Part shown: positions 10,364-20,106 of the stretch, piece by piece
How the letters are laid out: each line of letters opens with the position of its first letter
How positions within the stretch are numbered: position 1 is the stretch's first letter
NCBI GenBank assembly: GCA_036897625.1
Contig: JAYMTA010001096.1
Location: 1-21,829, forward strand
Direction: 5' to 3'
Source: Pelargonium cotyledonis
Lineage: Eukaryota; Streptophyta; Magnoliopsida; Geraniales; Geraniaceae
Length of the DNA stretch: 21,829 nt
Made by a program: the position numbers and the translations under genes
Notes under the pieces: model-generated
What the model was told of the DNA's origin: nothing
Database searches by the model: none
The model's input: only the letters and a program-made list of their open reading frames with translations

Positions 10364-10371
10364 TATATAAA
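10364..10371 (+). promoter_or_regulatory. TATA box of the carbonic anhydrase gene
   Basis: TATATAAA lies 40 nt before the ATG at 10411. A start about 30 nt downstream gives a leader of only 15-20 nt, which is short for a plant gene, so an upstream alternative start is possible. Confidence 0.55.
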
Positions 10372-10410
10372 ATGGAGGGAGCGCATGCAAGATAGGCGTG
10401 AACAACGTCA

Positions 10411-11851
10411 ATGTCGACCGCTTATTCCATCAGCTCTTGGAGTTTAAGCTCCTCTACCATTTCTCCACTTCAAACCAAGAGATCGTCGGCTTCATTGCGT
10501 CTCATTGCTTTTGCTAAGCTCAACAATAACTATACCAATTCTGTTCCAAGCCTCATCAGAAACGAGCCCGTCTTCGCAGCCCCTGCTCACATTATTAACC
10601 CTAACCCTACCTCGGTAAGTTGTAAAATATTGTTACTCTGTGTATACATTTTCGATTATGATAAATGCATGTGAAGAGTAAGCATTTGATTCATTGTCGT
10701 TTATAATTATATCGATAGTTGTTATGTTCAGAAGAACTTCATCATCTCATCTTTCGAATCACTTATCAATACCAAGTTATATCGTCGCCCGTCCATCATC
10801 TTCACTCTAAAACTTGTGAATCTACTACTTTTTCAACATTTCAAGGTTAAGGTATATTTCTAAAATACGTTGGTTTATATTTTTCAAATCAAATAATGGA
10901 GAGGGATTCATGTTAGAAATACTTCTCATTACATGTTCCTCTTGTTTTGGAGTCTGTTTTCAATACCGATAGTAGGTACCGTTTTCATTAAATATTTGCA
11001 CATAAATTTCAGAGATTAAGTATACGTGGAAACTGTTCAGTGGCTTTCATTCAATATGTTTTTGTCAAACGTGGCAATCAGTTCTACTTGTATGTATGGT
11101 CACAAACAGCCAAAATGAACACGTCCACATACTATTTAATTTTTGAAACATCCACATACTATATATATATTTTTTAAATACTAAATGTAATATCTTTTAA
11201 TTAGTGTGGTAAAACAATTTAAAAATGTCAACCGCGAGTGTGAGGATCAACTCAGAAAAACCACAGTATAAACCAAAAAAATATACAAAAATTTTGAGAC
11301 TCGTAATTATTCACAAATCAAAACCATTGCTAATATTTAGTTGATTACGTAAGCGTAAATATGGGATAATGGAATTCAAGATTTGGTTTCGCATGTAGTT
11401 TCTTCACAGCCAACAAAAAGCAAACTAACTCGATAATATTACAAGTATATTCACTATTAATTAAGTTGGTTCTTGTTCAACAAAAATAGGTACCAATTAT
11501 GTTCATAGTACGTAATTAATTTCGAAAATTTTGATTGAATTAATTATATGAATGCAGAGAGAGGATATGGCAGCAAAAGCAGCAGCAACAGGATCAGCAG
11601 TAACAGCTGAGGATCCCGTGGAGAGGATCAAAACCGGCTTCGTTTACTTCAAGAAAGAGAAATACGAGTCAGTACTATGTACAAATATATTTACTTATAA
11701 ATACATTACATAGTATATAATATTAAATTTGAATCATAATTAGTTTACATATGTGTGAATATCGATTCCAATTAGTTTCTTTTATATTGCAGCAAGAAGC
11801 CAGACCTGTTCGGAGAACTAGCCCAAGGCCAAGCCCCCAAGGTATATACGT

Positions 11852-11895
<44 letters not shown>

Positions 11896-12980
11896 GAGAG
11901 TTTGATTAAAGTTGATGATATATATAATATAATCGATTCGATGCAGTATATGGTGTTTGCGTGCTCGGACTCTCGAGTGTGCCCGTCCCATTTGCTGGAT
12001 TTCCAGCCAGGAGAAGCTTTCATGGTCCGCAACATTGCGAACATGGTTCCAGCTTATGACCAAGTTAGGTACTCTGGTGTTGGAGCCGCCATTGAATACG
12101 CTGTTCTGCATCTTAAGGTGGAGAACATTGTTGTCATCGGCCACAGCTGCTGCGGCGGGATCAAGGGCCTCATGTCTATTCCAGATGATGGCACCACATC
12201 TACGTACGTAACATTATATATATATATTCAATGAAATCCGTATATACACATATTTTGCAATACAATCATATGCGTTCGTTTCTTCAACATTGCAGTGAAT
12301 TCATAGAGGATTGGGTGAAAATATGTTTGCCCGCAAAGGCCAAGGTGAAAGCGCAATCAAACGGTGCTGCTTTCCCAGACCAATGCGCAACTTGTGAGAA
12401 GGTACATCATCTATATGAGTAAAATGGACATCAGTTGACTGATATTAGAGTTATATTAGTCAACAGAAATCATATATACACATATATACATCGTTAATTT
12501 ATTATATATGCATATATGCAGGAAGCTGTGAATGTATCTCTTGGAAACTTGCTGACATATCCGTTTGTGAGAGACGGGTTGGTGAACAAAACACTCGCGC
12601 TCAAGGGTGGTTACTACGATTTTGTTAAAGGAACGTTCGAGCTCTGGGGCTTAGAGTTTGGCCTCTCTCCTCCCCTCTCAGTATGAAACTAATTAATCAC
12701 CGTCTTCATCATCATATATATCATGATCATTGTATTTGTTCCATCTTTTCTTTTCTTTTCTACAGTTCCAACAAATGTACTTCGATCTCTACTACATATC
12801 GTCGTATTATGAGCTATGATTCACAATAAATAATATATGAACGGAGATCACCTTCATGCCTCCTTTATATAAATTATTGTTCAACAAGTAATTAGTGATT
12901 CCATCAACTTTATTCACTACTGCAATTTGTTGTTTTGTTAGGTAAAAGATGTGGCCACCATTCTGCATTGGAAGCTCTAG
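10411..12980 (+). CDS. CA1: Chloroplast beta-carbonic anhydrase, seven exons, 307 aa
   Basis: Zinc enzyme interconverting CO2 and bicarbonate in the chloroplast stroma. Exons: 10411-10614, 11558-11667, 11793-11841, 11947-12203, 12296-12401, 12522-12680, 12942-12980; all introns are GT-AG and the frame is continuous. Residues 1 to about 50 are a Ser-rich transit peptide, followed by the family block [15 protein letters not shown]. Zinc ligands are C127 (ACSDSRVC), H187 and C190 (GHSCCGG), with the D129/R131 dyad; the 60- and 63-residue spacings equal those of pea C160, H220 and C223. The conserved ends [11 protein letters not shown] and [11 protein letters not shown] are present. Two oddities: residues 74-86 ([13 protein letters not shown]) replace a helical arm of about 45 residues, and reading through the last intron gives a 296-residue form ending LSV. 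The symbol follows the Arabidopsis chloroplast form and orthology is not proven. Family identity is very firm. Confidence 0.95.
11852..11895. repeat. (AC)12(AT)10 compound microsatellite in intron 3
   Basis: Twelve AC units (11852-11875) run straight into ten AT units (11876-11895). The tract starts 10 nt after the donor of intron 3 and makes up about 40 percent of that 105-nt intron (11842-11946). Confidence 0.95.
12681..12686 (+). promoter_or_regulatory. Dual-use donor: intron 6 splice site or Val-stop
   Basis: GTATGA follows the conserved Ser codon of exon 6. As a donor (GT) it joins to the acceptor at 12940-12941 and the protein continues [12 protein letters not shown]. Unspliced, the same six bases read Val-stop and the protein ends LSV, the natural C-terminus of several chloroplast beta-carbonic anhydrases such as pea and tobacco (recalled). 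The two products differ by 11 residues. Confidence 0.75.
12825..12830 (+). terminator. Poly(A) signal inside intron 6 of the carbonic anhydrase gene
   Basis: A canonical AATAAA lies 139 nt after the intronic stop and 111 nt before the exon 7 acceptor. Its use would make the short LSV form. It sits in TGATTCACAATAAAT (12817-12831), repeated exactly at 13420-13434 beyond exon 7. Confidence 0.5.
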
Positions 12981-14139
12981 CTAGGATCAGACCAATCCTC
13001 ATCATCCCTGCAAAAAAGATGATCAGCTCCATCTCTTCACAATTATATATATATGAGTTGGGTTTTGTTACAATCTCTATATATATAATACATGTAGACA
13101 AACAAATTCTCCTCTACATATAATGTTTATGTCAAAACCATACAAGCTCCTCATGAAATTAGCATCCATGTTCTAACTAGTTCTAGCTACTAAACTAATT
13201 ATTTCCAACAAAATGAGAAACACATATATATAACCTCCAATGGAATAGACAGCAAGATATAAACCTAATTAAATGGGGCAATATATACATATACATATAT
13301 ATATATATATGATGTGGTGGGTAGTAGAGAAATAAATGAGAAGAGACAAGTTGCACATGAGTTGGTATTGCATGTTCTTTTTCCCTACAAAATCTGAAAG
13401 ACTGTCCTGAGACTGAAGCTGATTCACAATAAATTCTGACCACCTACAGATCTACCACCTACGTACCTCCTCTCATTTCGTCGGTAACTCAGTAAAACAC
13501 TACAAATTTACGTGGTTTTGGCTGTTTCGAGTTTGGTTTAGGGGCTCTAATATTCCTAATAACAACTTGACGGATACAGCACAAGAAAATATACAGTACA
13601 AATCCTAAGGATTTAAAGAGAAGTGGCATATATGTAACTAGCAGTATATATGTAAAAACTAAAAAGCATATACTCTGGTGAGTGTAGAGAAAAATGCAGG
13701 GACAAGGTATTAAATTGAGCATGAGCAATCAACATCTTTCCCATCCACCACACACTGTACCATTCAATAGGGGTTGCTTGGTAGCTAGCTCCATGTGGAC
13801 TCTTATATAACACTGCTCTGCTTCTGTCTCTGCTCTGTTCTGGGACACCACCTTGGAAATTTAAGGTATTGTGTCCTCTGCCATGTCATCTCTTACCTGT
13901 ATATTTCAAACTCACAATCTATATTCTTCCTAAACATACACAAATCCAACAATCTCTCATGTATATTGAACAAGATTAAGTTAAACATTTATACAAACTT
14001 GACACAAATCATGTAGAAGCATATATGTATGTGCAAGAAAATAACAGTGCAACTGCAACATTACTTGTTTGAACAAGATTTCAGGAACACAAGTATAGTT
14101 GGTAACTGGTACTCGACAAATTAAAGAATTATAGATTAA
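12981..14139. other. Convergent intergenic region: 3' UTRs of carbonic anhydrase and MYB genes
   Basis: The two flanking genes converge here, so much of this is 3' UTR. Plus-strand AATAAA motifs at 13331-13336 and 13428-13433 are candidates for the distal carbonic anhydrase poly(A) site, the second within the repeated TGATTCACAATAAAT. Short (TA)n runs lie around 13300. A TTATATAAC at about 13803 followed by CT-rich sequence resembles a promoter, but no frame or hairpin follows. The open frames here are short and AT-biased. Confidence 0.55.
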
Positions 14140-15200
14140 CTATAAACATTGCCAATCAAAATCCACAGCATAGTGGTTCAGGAACTCCATGGTGCTAAGG
14201 GCACTAAGTTCAAATTCATCACCAAAACCACAAAAACAATCTGCATCATATCCTCCACTCATTGTCATTTTCTGCAAGTCTGAGGCATCAGCAGCTTCTT
14301 GATGATCCAACTTCACTTCTGCGGCTCCATCAGTGTTTACATGAGAGAGGCTCGAAGAAGCTGAATTGTTTGACCTCTCGGATGCCTTGTCTGATCCAGC
14401 AGAGTAGGTTGGTGGTGCGCTTGGAACCGCATTTCTGCTTCTGTATTCAGTATTGTGCTTTTTGATGCCCAGCTTTTTGCTCAAATGCGTATTCCAGTAA
14501 TTCTTCACTTGATTATCTGTTCTTCCAGGCACCCGTTTCGCGATCAAAGACCACCTATAAACAGACAAAAATGATATTCAATTGCAACACATTTTGAACT
14601 TTATCTTTCCATTAATTTAGTGATGCTACTGAAATATCATTAATTACTATGGTAGTCTGTTATGGTTTCGATATAAAAATAAAGGAAGGTTTCAATAAAA
14701 CAAGCTTATAAGGGACGCATAATAAGTACTTCGAAGAAAGAAAAGGAATTAAGTTAAATTGTATTGATTTCATTGCAGGAATTAATAATAAATTATAGTG
14801 GAAAAAGAACCAACCTATTTCCAAGGAGTTTATGGAGCCTAATGATGAGGTCTTCCTCTTCCTCAGTAAAGCTGCCTCTGTACACAGTTGGACTCAAATA
14901 ATTCATCCACCTTAATCTGCAGCTCTTGCCACACCTCTTTAATCCTATCACAATGCACAATTCACCATTTAAAATTCAGAAAGGAAGTCATAATTTAGAA
15001 CCAACTTCTGCCACTAAACAGAACAGGAAAATGGAAACACTACAAAAAAACAAGAAACGACATGAACTCTAACCAGTTTTCTTGGCAATTCGATTCCACT
15101 GTCTTTTCCCATGCAGCTTAATGTAATCAGTAAGGATCTTGTCTTCTTCTGCTGTCCACAAACCTTTCTTGTGGTATTGTTTTTCACCTTCCATTCTCAT
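14140..15200 (-). CDS. R2R3-MYB transcription factor, GL1/WER type, three exons, 223 aa
   Basis: Sequence-specific nuclear transcription factor. Exons in order: 15200-15074, 14944-14815, 14554-14140, with phase-1 and phase-2 introns at the positions common in R2R3-MYB genes (inside G43 and R86). R2 (about 12-59) has Trp at 15, 35 and 55 and the block [18 protein letters not shown]3 (about 65-110) has F68, W87 and W106. DL-x2-R-x3-L-x6-L-x3-R (74-93) is the bHLH-partner motif, so it should act in MYB-bHLH-WD40 complexes. [17 protein letters not shown] and the acidic tail with [13 protein letters not shown] match subgroup 15 (GL1, WER, MYB23), which controls trichome and root-hair fate in Arabidopsis. 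In R2, HGKRQW replaces the usual HGxGxW Gly. The start is MRMEGE at 15200 or MEGE at 15194. Family is firm; subgroup is likely; trichome role is inferred. Confidence 0.92.
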
Positions 15201-16777
15201 GCTAAAAACAGATCAGTGCCAGTGGTGCTTGCTATTTTTCTTTTGACAGACGAAAGATTTCTTGAGAAGAAAACCACTACTATTATTTACTGTGTGATAA
15301 GGATCAACTGCTCGTGCTTCTAACTTCTACTTTGATGCTCAGCTTATTTTTTTCCTTCTTTTTATTCAACTCAACTATAGAAAACTGTAAATGTAATTCT
15401 AGAAATGGTCCAGCTCCAAAGACTCAATGAAGCTGATTGTTGAATTTGGACCCTATCATGAGCATATATATATATATATATGCAGTTTTGGCACACGTCC
15501 CGATGCATAAATACGGAGCTGGAACTTTATAATACTAACAGTAGGGTCAAGTCCGTAAGAAAGGTCCAGATGCAGAATCAAACTCTTAAAATCACTTGAT
15601 GATACAAAAACCATTTCAACTCTGCATTTATCATGATACTTTGGCAATTTCTACATGCAGTCTCAGTTATCTGCTTGCTTGGCAAGTGTATGTGCCCTTA
15701 ATCATAATCATGATGGCCAACCTTTGACCCTCAATACGTCCATTATAGTTAATCAACAACTAATAATGTCTACACATTTAGCACTTGTACCAATAACAAG
15801 GACCACTACTCTTGTTAACATTTTACCCTCAACCTGCAAAACTTATTAATTATCTGACCTTTCTTCAATAGTGAAAGGACAACTCCTTGTTTGGTACATG
15901 TTCCCTTCTTCACAGGGCTTTACATTGACCAGTTGACTGGGAGTTGGAGATGCTCCACCAGCCCTAAGAAACATTACTACTAAGAAATCACGCATTCAAT
16001 TAAAAATAAACACAACTCAACAAGCCCTAATGATGCAACTGAGGGACATTATGTTTATTTTTGAACAGTACTCACAGAGATGCGAAGATTATGTTCACCA
16101 CACAATTATGGCATGATGTGATTATAAAGGAAAAGTATGTTAAGATGTGCAAAGTAGAACTTCAGAACCACCGTACCTCTATAAATCGCAACATTTACTT
16201 GATCAATGCTTCTAGAGGACCTTTATACAGGTTGTGTTGGTACCATGCCCATTAGTAGATATCAGTCAGAGTTCAAGTCTGAAAAACTGTTAGTTTAAAA
16301 TAACCATGTCTTTTCCTATTTACATTTTACCAGAGTCAGCCAAATCTTTGTTAAGCATCATAGTCTCCGTGTATATATACACACACAACATATACACATC
16401 CGTTCAAGATAAGTAACATTGGGCTTTAGAGGAACACAGAAGGGCTGCAATTTGGGGTAACACTGCACAACTAATTTAAAAAGTGGCCAGTGAGCTTCTT
16501 CGTCTTTTGATTACCCTTTTTAATATGCAAGGTACACAATATGAAGAGAATATGAATACAAAATTGTCTAGAACTGTAGCTGATCTGACAATCAAATTGG
16601 TATACAGCTTGTTGATTTTGCTTCATTGATTTAATGTACATATGGTAGTGAAACAGGTGTATGTACAAAAAGACCCTTCATCATGAGAATGAATACACAA
16701 AACCAATAGCAATCCTTTGTTATGTTTACTGTACTGGTGGCATATGCATAGCGTCATGTGGCGTATTATGTCTAGTA
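15201..16777. other. MYB promoter region and downstream flank of the DEG1 pseudogene
   Basis: The left part is the upstream region of the MYB gene (minus strand); a (TA)n run at about 15464-15481 could serve as its TATA region. A minus-strand frame at 15846-15963 follows a good acceptor-like TTTCTTAG and encodes 38 residues beginning AGGASPTPSQLVNVKPCEEG. I do not recognise it and see no partner exon. The part near 16300-16777 would have been the 3' UTR of the DEG1 ancestor. Nothing else is supported. Confidence 0.5.
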
Positions 16778-19043
16778 TCACAGGGTTTTTTTTTCTTTGT
16801 GATCACCACGCAAGACCTCCACAATTACCTGAGCAACAAAAAGTTGTTAATGTAGTTTACATGTAGTTGAAATTAACAAAAAAAAATGATCTTTCCATCA
16901 GTCTGCATAGAGACAGGCAGTTAAAAATATCAATGATAAATTTGCTAGTCATTTAACATGCAGGAATCAGTTCATACTTAGACAGAAAGCTTAAAACTAC
17001 AAATCGAAAGGATTAAACTTCAACGTGAATATTAAGGAATATACTCCACAGAGAACTTTTTAGGCAAAAAACTTGTGTTTTATTTTTTCCAAGATCATGC
17101 AAATAATTTGTGCGTGTGTGTGTGTGTGTTTGTGTCCATCTCTCGGATAGCAGATCCCTGCAAGCGCATGCTAACGCAACTTACCAAAACCCTTTTTTTA
17201 GGATGCATATTTGTTCTCTTATTTCAAATTGTTATCACATTGACAACATATATATAAGAGAAGATAACAGCTAACATATATATTGAGCTTTATCAAATGT
17301 GTAATCACAATTTTTAAAGAAAATGGGGGTAAAAAAAATAAAGGAAAGATAGCAGCTGACATTAGATGAGTATAGAAAACAAGATCAATTCCATACCTTA
17401 CCACTCACATTACATTGGTCAAGGATTCTGTACAAATCACTACCATTTGTGACCTTTTTCCCATTCACAGATGTTATGATGTCACCCAAAATAACTCTAC
17501 CATACGAGTCGGGTTTTGTGGATAGCAGAACCTGCAGCATAGATATCAACTCATCTCAATTACTCAATAAGTTGAATACGACAGAAACATCAACACCATG
17601 TGGTTGAAATCAAGGCAAAGTATTATCACCAAACAACTATGTTTGATTGTCTCTGTGAGTGTGCATGTGAGAGTAATCAATGTGTAAAAAGAAAGATGGA
17701 GCGTACCGCTTTTCCGGCTGGACCATTTTCTGGTGGATCTAAAACAAGCACCCCTCTTACTCCCAATCTCTGCACGGACTGATCAGGAGCAAACTTAATC
17801 CCTAAAATAGGTATGGTAACTTTCCCAAACTTCACCTACTGATCAACAATGCCATTAACCTGGACAAGTTCAAATTTAGTCTCCAATGTGAGAGAAGAGA
17901 ATTTAACCCTAAAAAAAATATTGTCTAAGTAACCCACAGTATAAACTGAAATAGAAAACCCAACCCCAGAGGATGCTCCTGATGGGGAATATATTGCTGT
18001 GTTTATCCCAATAAGGCATCCTGAACTATCAAGCAGGGGTCCCCCGCTATTACCAGGGTTGATGGCAGCATTTGTCTGTATAACATCTTGAATTGGACGG
18101 CCAGTAGCAGCTGAACTGATTTCCCTTCTTAGCCCACTACATATGCACCTTAGTAAAAATATATGGCTCACTCTGATTTCCCAATTTCTGCACGGACTGA
18201 TTTCTAATAACTTTTATTTTCAGATTCCTCAGGACAAGATTCTTATGATATTTCCAGAATTATTTAAGTTTATTAACCTATTAAGTTTTCTCTTGACAAC
18301 TTTTACTTGAACATACAAATCTAAGAACTTGTCTCCAGAAAATAACCTAACACTCCACCTTATAACACCAGTTCTGTGAGTGGCCAAAGTTCAAACTGCA
18401 CAAACATGAATCACAAGAAGTAAGATATAAGTTAAATAGAATTCTAGTATAGAATTGATAAGAACATAGAACTTTTAAGTATTCATGATTCATGCTAACT
18501 AGAATATTTCATCTAGCACTTGTATACCATGATCCATGTTAAGGGGAACCTCAATAAATGGTAGGCAACTAGGAATCATATTATTATCAAGTCTATATAG
18601 ATATGCATTTTCCAAGGATCAAATTCTGTAGGCATTCTCTTGAATAACTCTGAGAAGACAAGAAGGAAGGAAGATAACTGCATTTTAATAAGCAAGTTGC
18701 ATTATGCAGAATACATTTGAAATTGAGATGCATTATTGTCGTTCCCCGGTCGGTCAATAGCCTCACAATACTATCATAAATCTATGTATCACTAAAAATG
18801 GAATCCATGTGAAGAGAAATAGTTATGCAGAGTTGAACAGCAAAAAAAACTGTTTTTTTTTTCTTCTACAAAAGTAAATACTCACAGGGTTTCCTATATA
18901 CCTTCTGACCAACAAGTCTGCAGAAATTCCAACAGGTATGGGCCTAAGTTTATCTTGAGGTAATGTGCAGCACAGCGACATCCATGCCTTGGTCATTTCC
19001 AACAACTTTTGCATCATAATTTGAGTGGTCAGCAAGAGTGATC
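16778..19043 (-). pseudogene. DEG1: DEG1/DEGP1-like chloroplast lumen protease pseudogene, introns kept
   Basis: Decayed copy of a trypsin-like HtrA protease with a PDZ domain, which degrades damaged photosystem proteins in the thylakoid lumen. Exon remnants: 19043-18887, 18395-18359, 18136-17938, 17859-17707, 17531-17397, 16828-16778; every internal border is GT-AG. Still readable are RITLADHSNYDAKVVG with the DVAVL catalytic Asp region, the Ser loop [15 protein letters not shown], the stretch IPILGIKFAPDQSV leading into PDZ, LGDIITSVNGKKV, and VIVEVLRGDHKEK. Damage: net frameshifts in the first and second remnants, in-frame TAG at 17836-17838 where the family has Leu, and an A-tract frameshift that ends the last exon early. 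Exons for the transit peptide and catalytic His are absent to 20107, so it is truncated or split by the neighbouring retroelement. Intact introns point to DNA duplication. Orthology to DEG1 over DEG5/8 rests on remembered motifs. Confidence 0.88.
17106..17130. repeat. GT-rich microsatellite in a pseudogene intron
   Basis: A GT-rich tract of about nine units with small interruptions, in the intron between the last two DEG1 remnants. Confidence 0.75.
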
Positions 19044-20106
19044 CTGTACGCAACTAGCAAAACTTTAAATGCCAACAACAAGTAATGTACCACTATTAAA
19101 ATATGATGATGCGTGAAATATCGAGTATCAATCCGGCCAATCATAGACAAGACATGTCACAGTAAAAAATTCAACGTTTGACAATAGGGTGACATTTTGA
19201 TCCCAACGCCATGGTTATCATCAAACCAAAATATTAGCTCAAAATGTATAGCCACATAATCTGTTACAAATTTAAATATGAGCTACATACAAAGGCTTAA
19301 GATTCTATTTCTAAAATGTCAGCCTTCTTAGTAAGATTTCACTTGCACATTTATATACAACGTATTTCTTTCATATTTTATCATCACTTTCAACACTCAT
19401 TTTCATGTGCAAGCCTCACTTTTTCTTTTTTTCTTTTTAAATGTGGGCTTGACATATGCACAATCGGTGATTTCACAAAACAACACTCCCCTCACGTGTA
19501 GGTATTTTACACATGGGCCACTGATCGTATGTCCTTCGACAAGTGACCAAAGACCATATGGGGAGGTTACTCAATTGGGCCACATGCCTACAAGCCCAAA
19601 TTAACCGGCTCTAATAGTAACATGTTAGATTTTAAATATGATCATATACTGAAAGGTCAACCTTATTAATAGAATTTCACTTGAACTATTTTATATAGTT
19701 TTTTCCTTCATAAGTTATCCATGTAAGACTTTTCAACAACACATTCATCAGTCAGAAATTAAACATAAGAATAAAGATTGTATGTTTAATTTCTTTACAC
19801 TACCCCTTACTTATAGGCAAGGAGGTAGCACAAACGACCAAACCAACTTTTATGCCATGCACTCCTGCCTAAGCTTATTAATGGAGAGTGAAACAGATAT
19901 ATTAAGTGATTACAAACCCCGTACACTTTCAATGTGAAACATTTCAACACTCACCATCTCGTGCTCACGTGTAGGCATGACATACTTCAACAATGCTAAT
20001 TACTAAATCAAGCAAAGAGTTCCCTGATAACCCATTCCTCAAGGTAAGAAAACTTTCAACGGTTACACACAAGATTTTGTCATTAGTAATGGAGAATGGT
20101 TATAAC
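19044..20106. other. Non-coding DNA between DEG1 pseudogene and copia element
   Basis: The missing 5' exons of DEG1 (transit peptide and the His exon) are not found here on the minus strand. The stretch contains two related repeat-like blocks around 19439-19510 and 19930-19990, listed separately. The open frames at 19316-19501 and 19407-19604 lie over the first block and show no family features. Confidence 0.55.
19388..19990. repeat. Two diverged copies of a CTCACGTGTAGG-containing block
   Basis: CTCACGTGTAGG occurs exactly at 19491-19502 and 19964-19975, each preceded by a CAACACTC block and, further up, AATGTG. TTTCAACACTCA occurs at 19388-19399 and 19942-19953. The order of shared words suggests two diverged copies of one dispersed repeat. 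Similar wording (AATGTGGG..., CAACACTCCCC, CTCACGTGT) is common in plant intergenic repeats, from memory. Confidence 0.45.

Noticed and set aside
11772..12144. Minus-strand frames across exon 4 of the carbonic anhydrase gene
   Set aside because: They are antisense shadows; their VCVCVC and YIYIYI runs are translated microsatellite.
13795..14016. Small gene after TTATATAAC at about 13803
   Set aside because: The frame does not begin with a well-placed ATG, has low-complexity AT-driven composition and overlaps the MYB 3' UTR region.
18823..19150. Two separate short minus-strand proteins
   Set aside because: They are the two reading frames of one DEG1 exon remnant, displaced by a small deletion near 18961-18965.
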